Assembly: GCA_907163375.1 (NCBI GenBank)
Contig: CAJQUW010013657.1
Coordinates: forward strand, 248,001-312,000
Source: Prostheceraeus crozeri
Taxonomy: Eukaryota; Platyhelminthes; Polycladida; Euryleptidae
DNA length: 64,000 bases
Direction: 5' to 3'
Program-made: the position numbers and the translations under genes
Notes under the pieces: generated by a model
Told to the model about the DNA's origin: nothing
Seen by the model: only the letters and a program-made list of their open reading frames with translations
Databases searched by the model: none
In this document: positions 1 to 8,168 of the stretch, piece by piece
How positions within the stretch are numbered: the stretch's first letter is position 1
Layout: each line of letters opens with the position of its first letter

Positions 1-624
1 ATTGATTTTAAGAGTTTTCATTTTATCAACTTTTTGATTAAGTGAGTTTACTTCATTTATTATTCTATTCATCTTTTTCATTTGTTGAGTAATTTTAGAA
101 CTCAATTCATCAACACTTTTTTGGAATGTAGTTTGTAACTGCTTTAATTTTTTTTTAATTCTTTCAGGTAGTTTCTCTATTTCATCTTCTAATTGTTCTT
201 TTAACATTTTTATCTGATGTTTATTTTTAATGACTGCAGATTTTAAATTTATAGAAAATAATATTAAAATTTTTGATTGTTCCGAAATCTTTTTAAAAAG
301 TTTTGCTATATCTGCTTCTAGCTCTCTATCCTTCTTATCAAGTTTTAATAATTTTTCGTTTAATGATTTGTCATTAAGTTTTAGCAACTTTAATTCATTC
401 ATCAGTGGAACCAAAACATCGTTTATATATTTTTCTCTTAAGTCATTGATTTGTGTATCAACATATTGTTTATTTGTTAACTCTGTATTTTGTTGCGGAA
501 GAATAGAAAGATGCAATGGACCAGATAAAACGTCTCCAGTTTTCATGATATAATTTTCTATTTCTATTTCTGATTCACGATTATTCGGGATATATGGACC
601 TCCACCAACGTTTGGTAACATCAT
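1..624 (-). CDS. Fibre-like coiled-coil protein, copy in the left element (partial, 3' end outside window)
   Basis: This minus-strand ORF starts at the ATG pair at 619-624 and continues past the window edge. It is the homologue of 14389-15114 with very few differences. Where the full provirus has an in-frame TAA (14926-14928), this copy has CAA, so the frame stays open and the two ORFs seen there are one gene here. The N-terminus has a GDVLSGPLHL...TNKQYVD stretch that resembles phage tail-fibre repeats, followed by long heptad-like coiled coil. Virion fibre function is an inference. Confidence that it is a real element gene is high; the function is uncertain. Confidence 0.7.
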   Translation of the reverse strand, partial: MMLPNVGGGPYIPNNRESEIEIENYIMKTGDVLSGPLHLSILPQQNTELTNKQYVDTQINDLREKYINDVLVPLMNELKLLKLNDKSLNEKLLKLDKKDRELEADIAKLFKKISEQSKILILFSINLKSAVIKNKHQIKMLKEQLEDEIEKLPERIKKKLKQLQTTFQKSVDELSSKITQQMKKMNRIINEVNSLNQKVDKMKTLKIN

Positions 625-727
625 TTTTTTAACAATAAAAGATATATATGTCATGGAAATAAAAATTGTTTTCTCATGAAAATAAAAAATAATTTTTTCA
701 CGGATCAACAAAGACAATGAATGGACA

Positions 728-781
728 TCAGATCACACAGATTCCTTCCATTTCTGAGGCTTCCCCCGTTGAGGTTTCCAT
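728..781 (-). CDS. 17-codon leader ORF
   Basis: A short ORF beginning ATGGAAACC sits behind the sequence ATTTCTTTAAAAAATGGAA. The same start context occurs at 2811, at 4699 and, with GTG, in the right terminal repeat of the full element near 19898. It is probably the truncated N-terminus of the terminal-repeat-proximal gene (compare 4699-5424) rather than a functional peptide. It ends at TGA and is followed by the fibre-like gene. Confidence 0.35.
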   Translation of the reverse strand: METSTGEASEMEGICVI

Positions 782-829
782 TTTTTAAAGAAATATTTTG
801 AATACAATCTTCTGGTATATTAGGACTAC

Positions 830-1110
830 GTGATATTTTTTGGTCTACCTAAATTTTCATCTGCCTACATTTTCGGCCTTCGGCTACGTGATATTTTTCG
901 TCCACGTGATATTTTTTAGATTACGTGATATTTTAAGACCGCCTAAATTTTCGTCCACGTGATATTTTGAGACCGCCTAAATTTTCGATTACGTGATATT
1001 TTGAGACAACTTAAATTTTCGATTACGTGATATTTTGTTTTTTTTGAAAATTTGTCACTACCTAAATTTTCGCCCTTCGGCCTTCGGCCACGTGAAATTT
1101 GAAGTCTACC
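830..1110. repeat. Degenerate alternating array near the left element's end
   Basis: Two motifs alternate many times: (T/C)ACGTGATATTTT and CCTAAATTTTCG, spaced about 36 bp apart where best preserved (about 940-1040). Several copies contain the palindromic CACGTG or a close variant. GC-rich TTC-loop hairpins occur inside it (GCCTTCGGC at 876-884 and GGCCTTCGGCC at 1079-1089). It has no coding potential. By position it is probably a terminal-repeat structure of the left element. Confidence 0.6.
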
Positions 1111-1152
1111 TAAATTTTTGAAATTTTGATTTTTTGAAAAAAACCCCGCAAA

Positions 1153-1213
1153 AGTGTGACATCCGGCGCAAGAGAAGCGAAGCAAAGCGAAGCGTCGCGC
1201 CGGATGTCACACT
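1153..1213. repeat. Perfect 17-bp inverted repeat with 27-nt loop
   Basis: AGTGTGACATCCGGCGC (1153-1169) is exactly reverse-complemented at 1197-1213. The loop is purine-rich with repeated AAGCG. It lies at the apparent outer edge of the left element, so it is either a terminal hairpin of that element or an independent about 61-bp palindromic insertion. Confidence 0.75.
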
Positions 1214-1749
1214 ATATACTACTGATTAAGCTTTGTTCATCCAAGATGGCATCTACTGTCAATTGCTATCTCGCATTCACCGCTGTTGTTGATTAACAGC
1301 CTTCATATACTCCTTGTTCTTGTTGCTCATCATATTGCATTCTTCCCTGTCACTTAGCTGAATCGACTTACAGAAAATCCACCTCTTATGATCTTTGTGA
1401 ATCTTCTTACGCCCGCGCGCGTGACACAGGTTTTCGAGAACGTGATTTATGAATTGGTATTCATTGTAAACCCCAGTCATATGGTATAAGCTGATTGCAT
1501 CAAACCCCTTTACAACCGAACAAATATCAAAATATCATGCTTTTGTGCTTCTTTTTATCTTTTATTTATTATTTTCATGTTGTTTTTATTAAGTTTTGAA
1601 AAAGTATGTTTCGACATCCAGATCAACAACTATAATTTTAAGTCGTATTAGTATGAAATCGTCATGCCTCATTGCCGATAAAAGCAATGATAATTCCTGT
1701 GAAAATTATATGCGAAACAGATAAATGCAAAACACAACAAAACACTTAC
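1214..1749. other. Intron of the APMAP-like gene, no gene assigned
   Basis: Lies downstream of exon 4 on the minus strand. A 67-codon minus-strand ORF at 1277-1480 is less AT-rich than its surroundings and reads like coding sequence (basic, with several Cys and His), but I do not recognise it. It could be a fragment of a mobile-element protein. The rest is AT-rich. Confidence 0.4.
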
Positions 1750-1912
1750 CGTCCAGTTTGGCTAGCTTCCAGAACCTCGTGCGATATTTCATGCAAATGA
1801 TACTTAGTAGAAGATTGACTGATAATAACATCACCATTGGGCATAAATTCCAAATCATTAAAGAACCTAACGATGAAATCCTCAGAGAATGGAAACACTT
1901 TGACAGCTTTAC
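1750..1912 (-). CDS. APMAP/strictosidine-synthase-like protein, exon 4
   Basis: On the minus strand the exon is bounded by an acceptor (TTTCAG before 1912) and a donor (GTAAGT, 1749-1744). It enters in phase 1 and leaves in phase 2. The translation contains FFNDLEFMPNGDVIISQSS...HEVLEASQTG, which aligns with the six-bladed beta-propeller segment FVNDLTVTQDGRKIYFTDSS...EGTDDGR of vertebrate APMAP. The family are type II membrane lactonase/paraoxonase-like propellers. Later exons must lie left of the window. The provirus sits in the intron between this exon and exon 3. Confidence 0.85.
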
Positions 1913-2133
1913 CTGAAAGTAAAGTTTCGTGAAGTTTGACTTGAGTAACAGATCTTTATAATACTGAATGATAAGAGGATTGCATGCCTCTTGATGCCGA
2001 CCCAAAATTGCATCATTCAGCCAAGAAATTATTCTTTAACAACCTCTGGTCATATTCAGATGCGGATAGCACAGAAATCTATTTAAAGGTATAAATACGG
2101 TATTGAATGCTAATGATACCATTGATATCTGTT

Positions 2134-2350
2134 CTCTGTGGCACAGTGGTCGAGTGCTTGGCCTAGCGATCTTACGGTGCAGAGGTCGAGCCACGAAAGT
2201 GCCATTGGAAGTCGGCAGGAAGGGCATCTGGACTAAAAGAGCACAACACTCCAGAGTAAAGTCTGACTATGTCAGCACCGTCCAAGCCCCAGTATGGGAG
2301 AATAGTGACGTACAAACAACTCACACACATCATACCGTACTGTTGATGAT
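2134..2350 (+). mobile_element. tRNA-derived SINE
   Basis: The head contains an A-box-like TGGCACAGTGG (about 2139-2149) and, about 30 bp on, a B-box-like GGTCGAGCC. A body with GGCAGGAAGGGCATCTGG follows, a stretch common in animal tRNA-SINEs. It ends with a TGATGAT-type tail like the ATG-repeat tail of the LINE at 46329. The provirus starts immediately after this tail. Not a functional tRNA gene. Confidence 0.6.
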
Positions 2351-2810
2351 AGCAATGGGCAAAAGACCGTTCCAGGACACCATAAAATTCAAAAAAATAG
2401 TATCTTTAAAAACGACATAAATTCATGAATTTGAACCCTTTTTCAGGTTTTTAATGACCTAAATACATGAATTTAGTCCATTCAAAAAGTACCATTTTTC
2501 AAAAAATGGTATTTTTAAAAACGAAGACCTAAATTCATAAATTTAGGCGTTTTTAAAAATACCCAATTTTTCAAAATCTCTAAATTTGAGAATTACAATT
2601 TTTACTCCCAAAATCATGACCGTTCCAGGACACCGAAAATCATAAAAGTTGAGAATCTCAAATTTGAGAATTACAATTTTTCACCCTCCCTTTAAAATTA
2701 TGACCGTTCCAGGACACAACATCAAAAAATTGGTATTTTTAAAAACGTCTTTTAAATCCGTTTTTCAGGTTTTTAAAATACATCATGTGACTAATAATAT
2801 TTCTTTAAAA
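2351..2810 (+). repeat. Left terminal inverted repeat
   Basis: Reverse complement of about 19895-20393. It contains repeated GACCGTTCCAGGACA iterons (near 2365, 2618 and 2701) and palindromes such as CTCAAATTTGAG and CCTAAATTCATAAATTTAGG. Relative to the right repeat it has one extra block of about 75 bp (about 2450-2520) and lacks one iteron block. The inner end runs into a TTTCTTTAAAAATGGAA gene-start sequence, so both termini carry a promoter-like start. Confidence 0.9.
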
Positions 2811-2933
2811 ATGGAAGATGAAAAAACAAAGGAACCATCAGCCCCTTTATATCCGATATTGGAACAAATGGATAAAGCAAAACACAAATATAGAACGGCG
2901 TTCTCTTCTTTTCATTCTTCTTTACTTTCATAA
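2811..2933 (+). CDS. 40-codon ORF at the inner edge of the left terminal repeat
   Basis: The ATG at 2811 lies in the same start context as 4699. Its residues PLYPILEQMDKAKHKYR resemble the beginning of the 4699/4771 gene (IYPSLSYE..., MNKEKHKDR). It looks like a diverged partial duplicate of that gene's N-terminus, cut short where the 101-bp tandem array starts. A function as a peptide is doubtful. Confidence 0.35.
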   Translation: MEDEKTKEPSAPLYPILEQMDKAKHKYRTAFSSFHSSLLS

Positions 2934-3400
2934 ATTACTTACATTCACTTTAAAAGTATAGACTGAAAATACACTTGCAAAGTGAGAACGTTGTTCTCAA
3001 CTTTAAATTCTCCAGCAGAACAAGGTTGAAATAAATTACTTTCATTCACTTTAAAAGTATAGACTGAGAATACACTTGCAAAGTGAGAACGTTGTTCTCA
3101 ACTTTAAATTCTTCAGCAGAACAAGGTTGAAATAAATTACTTACATTCACTTAAAAAGTATAGTCTGAAAATACACTTGCAAAGTGAGAACGTTGTTCTC
3201 AACTTTAAATTCTCCAGCAGAACAAGGTTGAAATAAATTACTTTCATTCACTTTAAAAGTATAGACTGAAAATACACTTGCAAAGTGAGAACGTTGTTCT
3301 CAACTTTAAATTCTTCAGCAGAACAAGGTTGAAATAAATTACTTACATTCACTTTAAAAGTAAAGACTGAAAATACACTAACGGCATTCTCTGAAGTCTG
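2930..3400. repeat. 101-bp tandem repeat, about 4.7 copies, with a 202-bp higher-order pattern
   Basis: Unit starts are at 2930, 3031, 3132, 3233 and 3334, exactly 101 bp apart. Copies alternate between two variants (TTACATTC with TCTCCAGCAG, and TTTCATTC with TTCTTCAGCAG), giving A-B-A-B-A. Each complete unit carries the inverted repeat GAGAACGTTGTTCTC (6-bp arms, 3-nt spacer). No ORF. Confidence 0.95.
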
Positions 3401-3467
3401 AAAATACAGTTACAAAACTTCATAAATTTAACTCGTCTATTTCTTGAGTTACACCAGTTCTTTTTCC

Positions 3468-4086
3468 CTAAATTTCATCAGAAGATTCCAACAGTCTTTT
3501 TTCTTTTTCATTTGTGAGAAAGTCCGCAATTTGGTTCAAGTGCTTTTTAACAAAATGAATACTCAATGTTGAAGTATTGAGTTTCGGGAATTCGAGAGAT
3601 ATTCTATACAACTTGATTAAGAAACTAACATACGTTCTAGAAAAATAGATTTGGTGTTCATCATTCAAACATTTAATGAACTTTACAAATGAACACTTGA
3701 TTAATGTTTTCAACTTACACAATACCTTACCTTGATTAATATATGAAATTAACAATTAACAATCTTTGGTTACCTCTCTTTTCTGTCAAAATTAGTTTTT
3801 TCAACGAATCTATACAGGTAGGAATATAAAAATAGTCCACTTTCTCCGGATAAAATTCCTCCAACTCTGTATCCACAAATGAATTTGAAATTAGGTCTTT
3901 CACTTCCTTTTCTTTGTTTTTGTCAAAAGTTGCTTTCTTCTTTTTCAAATTTTCTTCAATGAAGTTTACAGCCAAATCTTTAAACAGTGCTTGCTGGTCA
4001 GGAACTATTAGAGGGAAAATTGAATCGCAGAAGATTGCAAATGCTCGTTCTAGAGGTGTTGATGACATATTCCAGGATGAAGACAT
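3468..4086 (-). CDS. Unrecognised protein, two overlapping frames (possible short intron or frameshift)
   Basis: The first frame runs from ATG 4086 to about 3770. It is rich in Lys/Glu, with a coiled-coil-like ENLKKKKATFDKNKEKEVK. The second frame runs from about 3740 to 3468 and ends ...KEKRLLESSDEI. A GTAACC...TCAAG interval of 43 nt between them would join the frames if spliced; a simple frameshift is equally possible. No family recognised. It lies between two copies of the provirus's promoter-like leader, so it may be an accessory gene or captured host sequence. Confidence 0.45.
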
Positions 4087-4211
4087 GAAGTGATTGCAGA
4101 CAAAGTCAGTCTCGTAGAACGCTCACAGAATGAATGCACGCAGTAAGAATGAAATTGTAATACGTGGAATAATGGCAGCAGCTGTTTCTGAGAGAGAGAG
4201 AGAGAATCTTT

Positions 4212-4364
4212 ATGACCTTTGCCCCAGCGAAGAGACTAAAACATAGCCGCATATGGCGCTATGGTCTGCCACAAGCCGCAGCTGCTACCACTTCAATGTT
4301 CAACGTCAAAGCAAGTCAAGCGAAACAAACTAAGATTAGCGACTTCTTCTGCAAAACTAATTAA
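4212..4364 (+). CDS. Short ORF (50 aa) ending in a PCNA-interacting (PIP-box) motif
   Basis: The ATG at 4212 follows a GA microsatellite, and the frame is open to TAA at 4362. The N-terminal part is basic and is followed by an Ala-rich stretch. The C-terminus holds QTKISDFF (codons 4326-4349), which fits the consensus Q-x-x-I/L/M-x-x-F/Y-F/Y, preceded by Lys. C-terminal PIP boxes are known in pogo-type transposases and many replication proteins. It could be the last exon of such a gene, or an accessory peptide of the provirus. Expression is unknown. Confidence 0.35.
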   Translation: MTFAPAKRLKHSRIWRYGLPQAAAATTSMFNVKASQAKQTKISDFFCKTN

Positions 4365-4542
4365 AATGTGCATTAAGATGCATGTCTTCCCAAAAAGGAT
4401 ATTTTTCGTGGATTGAAGAGTAGTTTTTTTATCCTAATAACATGTACGATTGCATCGGTATTGGGCAGTAGAGGTATACTGGAGTATACAAAAAATTCAA
4501 TTGCTTATCTACGATTCATACTGGCAAACATCGTCATTAAAA

Positions 4543-4632
4543 ATGAATGGCGAAAATCTGACTGAGTTATCTCCCAGAGCTTTTGGTCTGACTGAGTTCT
4601 TAGAAAATATACGGCAAACAAACAACTGCTAA
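4543..4632 (+). CDS. 29-codon ORF with element-type start context
   Basis: The AAAAATG start context matches other genes of the provirus. The peptide is polar (ELSPRAFGLTEFLENIRQ). No family recognised. Its reality rests only on the start context and its position just before the 4699 gene. Confidence 0.2.
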   Translation: MNGENLTELSPRAFGLTEFLENIRQTNNC

Positions 4633-4698
4633 TATCGATTTAAATAGAATTTCCGAAGATTGTATTCAAAATATTTATTCAGAATATTTCTTTAAAAA

Positions 4699-5424
4699 AT
4701 GGAAGAAACAATAATGGAAGAAACCGCAACAATATATCCTTCGTTATCTTATGAACGTAGTTCTACTTAAATGGACATTGAAAAAATGAACAAAGAAAAA
4801 CACAAAGATAGAGTTAGGTATATGAAAGATAAGGAATCTCAATTATTTCTTAGACTAGAACATTATAATAAATTAAGAAAGAGATGGACGATAGCTAAGA
4901 ATGTGACACAAGGAATTGGCATATTCTTAACAATAAGTTTAGGTGCTTTAACAATTGTTATATCTTCAGGTGTTTTAGTAATTCCAGTAGTTGCTACAGC
5001 TTTAACAGGTACGGGTGTTTTTGCAACTTCACTTGTTACAATGTTAGAAAAATCTTTAATATCAAAGAAACGAAAATCATTAAAAACTAAGCATTTACAT
5101 ATTAAAGAAGTATATGACAAATTACACTACTACTTTCAAAGAGTATGTGATGATTATGTTATTACGTTAGATGAGATTGAAAAATTTGATCAAATAACTA
5201 ATGAAGCTAATAAAACGCCATTTCATTTAAAGACCGAAAAAGTTGATGATAAGAATAGACAGGACGGCAAAATTTCTAGTGATGGTAAAATTTCTAATGA
5301 AGAAAATGATAAAATTTTTTTAGAAGAACTAAAAACTTTATTAGACAAAACTTTATTAAACAAATCTTTAGACGCGAAAACTTTAAACGAAAAGATGTCA
5401 GACAACAAAGCAATAAAAAAATAA
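4699..5424 (+). CDS. Membrane protein of the provirus (in-frame stop at 4768)
   Basis: The start at 4699 is in the repeated TTTCTTTAAAAAATGGAA context. A TAA at 4768-4770 is followed directly by ATG 4771 in the same frame, so the gene either lost its first 24 codons to a nonsense change or starts at 4771. From 4771 the 217-aa product has a basic N-terminus, two hydrophobic segments (about residues 45-68 and 70-92: GIFLTISLGALTIVISSGVL, then VVATALTGTGVFATSL) and a charged C-terminal tail. This looks like a small two-pass or hairpin membrane protein. Family unknown. Confidence 0.65.
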
Positions 5425-5492
5425 TTTGTTCAGTAAAATGTTTTTGTTGTATTCCAATGTTACCACAAAATTCAAATATTATATTTTAAAAA

Positions 5493-6317
5493 TGGATAAA
5501 ATTAGAGCTGATAATTTTAAAAGAATAAAAAATTAGAAGAGTTAATAAAACAATTTAATATTAATAATTTAATATTATGAAAGAAAATCATCTTCAACAT
5601 AGAATGATAAAAGCTGGTATTCAATCTGATATGTTTGAAAAAATGCAGCAAAACGAGCAAGTAAAAACTGATTTTGAAAAAACTATGAAACCATTTAAAA
5701 CTCTTGAAAAAGAACTTGTAAATAATGATAAACAAATTAATATAACAGATCCAGAGCACAAAACTATATTAGATGACTATGGATTACTAGAATCAAACAT
5801 TAATAAGAAATTACCAAAATCTATGCAATTTGAACATTCTATTTCATTTATAGATGGAAAAACAATACCTAGATTTTATCTCGGACAGAAAGAAATACTT
5901 CCACAAGCTTTTCGAGGTTTAATTTTTTCACCAGATAAATCTCCTTTTAGTTTAGATAGAAATTTTGTTGATCTTTTAAGAGGAGCAGATTTAAATAATT
6001 ATGCTGTAGAAGATCTCATAAAATATAAAGCTATGTTAGATAGAGTTGGTGCAGTAAAATCTCTTAGACGTTATAAACAATTAGAAAATTTACTATCAAC
6101 GGGAGTTAAAGTAGGAAAAGGTTTTAAAACAGAAACAACTGTATTTTTACCAGATGATCCACAAGAATTACTAAATAGATTAAATATTTTAATATCTGCA
6201 ATAAAAGAAGGACATAATTCTAGTTTCAATGAAATTCATGCTATATTGAAAAGACTGTTAGAAAAGAAGATTCTAAATGAAGAGGACTATAAAAGTATAA
6301 CGACCCGATGGTTCTAG
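5493..6317 (+). CDS. Conserved-type Polinton protein of unknown function, frameshifted near its start
   Basis: The long open frame is 5577-6317 (246 aa). An AAAAATG start lies at 5493, in a frame that connects to it only through shifts in the A-rich stretch 5520-5575. The middle part (DDYGLLES...RFYLGQKEI...FRGLIFSPDKSPFSLD) has the layout of a protein common in invertebrate Mavericks, which carries a YFIG-type strand and a GTPGLWELL-type helix. The TAG stop at 6315-6317 lies inside a double-hairpin element, so the original C-terminus may have been longer. Confidence 0.6.
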
Positions 6318-6327
6318 GGCTTCGCCC
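6303..6327. repeat. Double-hairpin element (5577-gene end)
   Basis: Hairpin 1 is ACCCGATGGTT (6303-6313, 3-bp stem), the spacer is CTA, and hairpin 2 is GGGCTTCGCCC (6317-6327, 4-bp stem, TTC loop). The reading frame crosses it in the phase that reads TAG, which ends the ORF. Confidence 0.7.
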
Positions 6328-6347
6328 GTAGCTGAAATATGTTGTTT

Positions 6348-6430
6348 CTAATTTTTATCTATGATTTTTATCTATGATTTTTATTTATGATTTTTATCTA
6401 TGATTTTTATCTATGATTTTTATCTATAAT
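6348..6430. repeat. 13-bp minisatellite
   Basis: ATGATTTTTATCT is repeated about six times with starts at 6361, 6374, 6387, 6400 and 6413. It lies between the 5577 gene and the penton-like gene, in the likely promoter region of the latter. Confidence 0.85.
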
Positions 6431-6455
6431 ATTTATTCAAAATTTTAACTAAAAA

Positions 6456-7247
6456 ATGTGTTCAGCAGATTTAGACAAAATTAATAATCATTTAGAAAAT
6501 CTAACAGAGATTTTGGGTTCATCAAAATTTAGTACGACGTTAAAAATTATAACAACTACTTCATCACACACTTGTAATTTAGAACCCATTCTACATAGAA
6601 ATTCGAGCAAAATAAAAATTATCAAATTGCATTGACTAGTTTCTCCACATTTAACACTATTCAAAATGTTATAAAAGATGTGAATGATCAATTTAGATAT
6701 TCTACTGATAAATGCAAAACATGGAAAATACAAACTTTTCTTCCTGGTTCTTACGAAGTTGAATCAATTTCAAATGAAATTAAGAGACATTTAGGTATAC
6801 CATTTAAAGATAAGAATTAACTACATTTTGCAGTTGAACCGGCAGTTAATAAATTTTCTCTTACGTTAGACGAAAATCATCAAGTTGATTTTAATCATGA
6901 TAGATCATTGTCAAAGCTATTAGGATTTAATAAACAAACCTATAGTCAAGGTTATCATTTAGGTGAGAAGATTCCGAAAATAACAAATAAATTCAATTGT
7001 TGTACATTGTGACATTATTGAAGGAGGATATATAAATGGTAAATTATCAAATTTAATATTCAGTTTTCCAGCTTTTACTGTACCCATTGGTTATAGATTA
7101 AATGTATTTCCCCAAACATTAATATATTTTCCTATTACAAGAAAAATTATTAACAACATTGGCATTAGAATCACTGATGAGAAAGGACAAGAAATAAATT
7201 TTGGAGGTGAAGAGATTATGATAGATCTTTTGGTTCGGGAGGTATAA
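6456..7247 (+). pseudogene. Penton-like minor capsid protein, disrupted
   Basis: Frame pieces follow one another from ATG 6456 (AAAAATG context) to TAA 7245-7247. They contain LTSFSTFN, KTWKIQTFLPGSYEVESI, SLSKLLGFNKQ, YINGKLSNLIFSFPAF and FPITRKIINNIGIRITDEKG. These match the single-jelly-roll minor capsid (PX/penton) proteins of metazoan Polintons, which cap the vertices. Breaks occur near 6633, 6820 and 7010. It is followed 70 bp later by the ATPase gene. Confidence 0.75.
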
Positions 7248-7316
7248 ACTCCCACTCGAAGCTAGAGAAGTTTAATTTTCTTCTTTTAAAATAAAAATAA
7301 ATTCTTTTATTAAAAA

Positions 7317-8082
7317 ATGAGTGAAGTACTACCATTAAATAAAAAAAAAACTGAAATTTAATCATCAGCCAAATTTATCTAATAAAGTTTTGTCAGTTAT
7401 TTGTGGAAGATCAGGATGTGGAAAAACGTATCTATTATTTAAAATTTTAACGACTCCAAATTTTTTGGATTATAACAATCTTATAATTTATACAACAACA
7501 GCAGAACAACCCGTCTATCAATTTTTCAAATATGGATTTGAAAATAATCTTAAAAAACAGCAATTGCTTCATCATGCAAAGAATATGAAAATTCTGAAGA
7601 TGAAGAAGAAATAAGTTCGTGGTGTGAAGAAGCAGCAAAAAATAATCAGTTAGTAGAATCCAATAAAAATAAGCATATAAAGATACAATTAATAGATGAT
7701 AGTGGTAATATGCAAGATCCTAGTAAACTAGATAAAACAATGAAACATTGTGTAATTTTTGATGATTGTGTTAATGATAGAAATCAGTCAGTTCAGAGAA
7801 ATTATTTCACAAGAGGTAGACATAATAACTGTAGTGTTTTTATTTAACACAAAGTATGTATTCATTAGACGGAAGTGTTATTAGAAAGAATGCAAATATA
7901 TTTATACTATTTGAAATAAATGAAGAAACTTAAGTGATTTGTTAAGAGATTTATGTGTAAGAAATAAAGATGAATTTAAACAATCGTGTAACAATGCTTG
8001 GTCAAAAGATTATGGATTTATCACAATTAATATTGATAAAAAAATTCATGATAGAGTTATAGAACATTTGTTTGCCGAGTGA
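7317..8082 (+). pseudogene. FtsK/HerA (A32-like) genome-packaging ATPase, frameshifted
   Basis: The start is at AAAAAATG 7317. The frame breaks in a run of ten A (about 7342) and again near 7575, 7845 and 7930. Walker A is GRSGCGKT (about 7408-7431), and the Walker B-like CVIFDDC is at about 7750-7770. The arginine-containing RNYFTRGRHNNC and the YSLDGSVIRKNANIFILFEI segments are typical of the Polinton ATPase. This enzyme would pump DNA into capsids. The convergent PolB ends 87 bp away. Confidence 0.85.
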
Positions 8083-8168
8083 TAAAAAATATACAAATAT
8101 AGTGTTACAATTTTTTTTTAATTTTATATATATCAAATTTGTCTATCTTAGAAATTAGAAAATAAACT

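Larger units (their letters stand above)
1..1213 (-). mobile_element. Partial second Polinton/adintovirus-like element (terminal part)
   Basis: Bases 1 to about 650 are the near-identical reverse complement of about 14370-15015 in the large provirus, and 765-815 matches the promoter-like stretch upstream of 4699. The gene content therefore belongs to the same element family, oriented leftwards and running out of the window. The terminal part (about 820-1213) shares nothing visible with the 2351-20393 terminal repeats. It consists of a degenerate motif array and a 17-bp-arm hairpin. The outer boundary is uncertain and is placed at the end of that hairpin. A leader ORF and a fibre-like gene are adjacent here, whereas in the full element about 10 kb separates them, so this copy is deleted or rearranged. 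Confidence 0.7.

Noticed and set aside
230-553. Plus-strand ORF duplicated at 14460-14783 (minus)
   Set aside because: Antisense of the fibre-like gene in both element copies; its conservation follows from the sense strand.
830-1110. CRISPR-like array
   Set aside because: The motifs are degenerate, there are no unique spacers of constant size, and the context is eukaryotic.
2134-2210. tRNA gene
   Set aside because: A and B boxes are present, but the body does not fold as an intact tRNA and continues into a SINE body.
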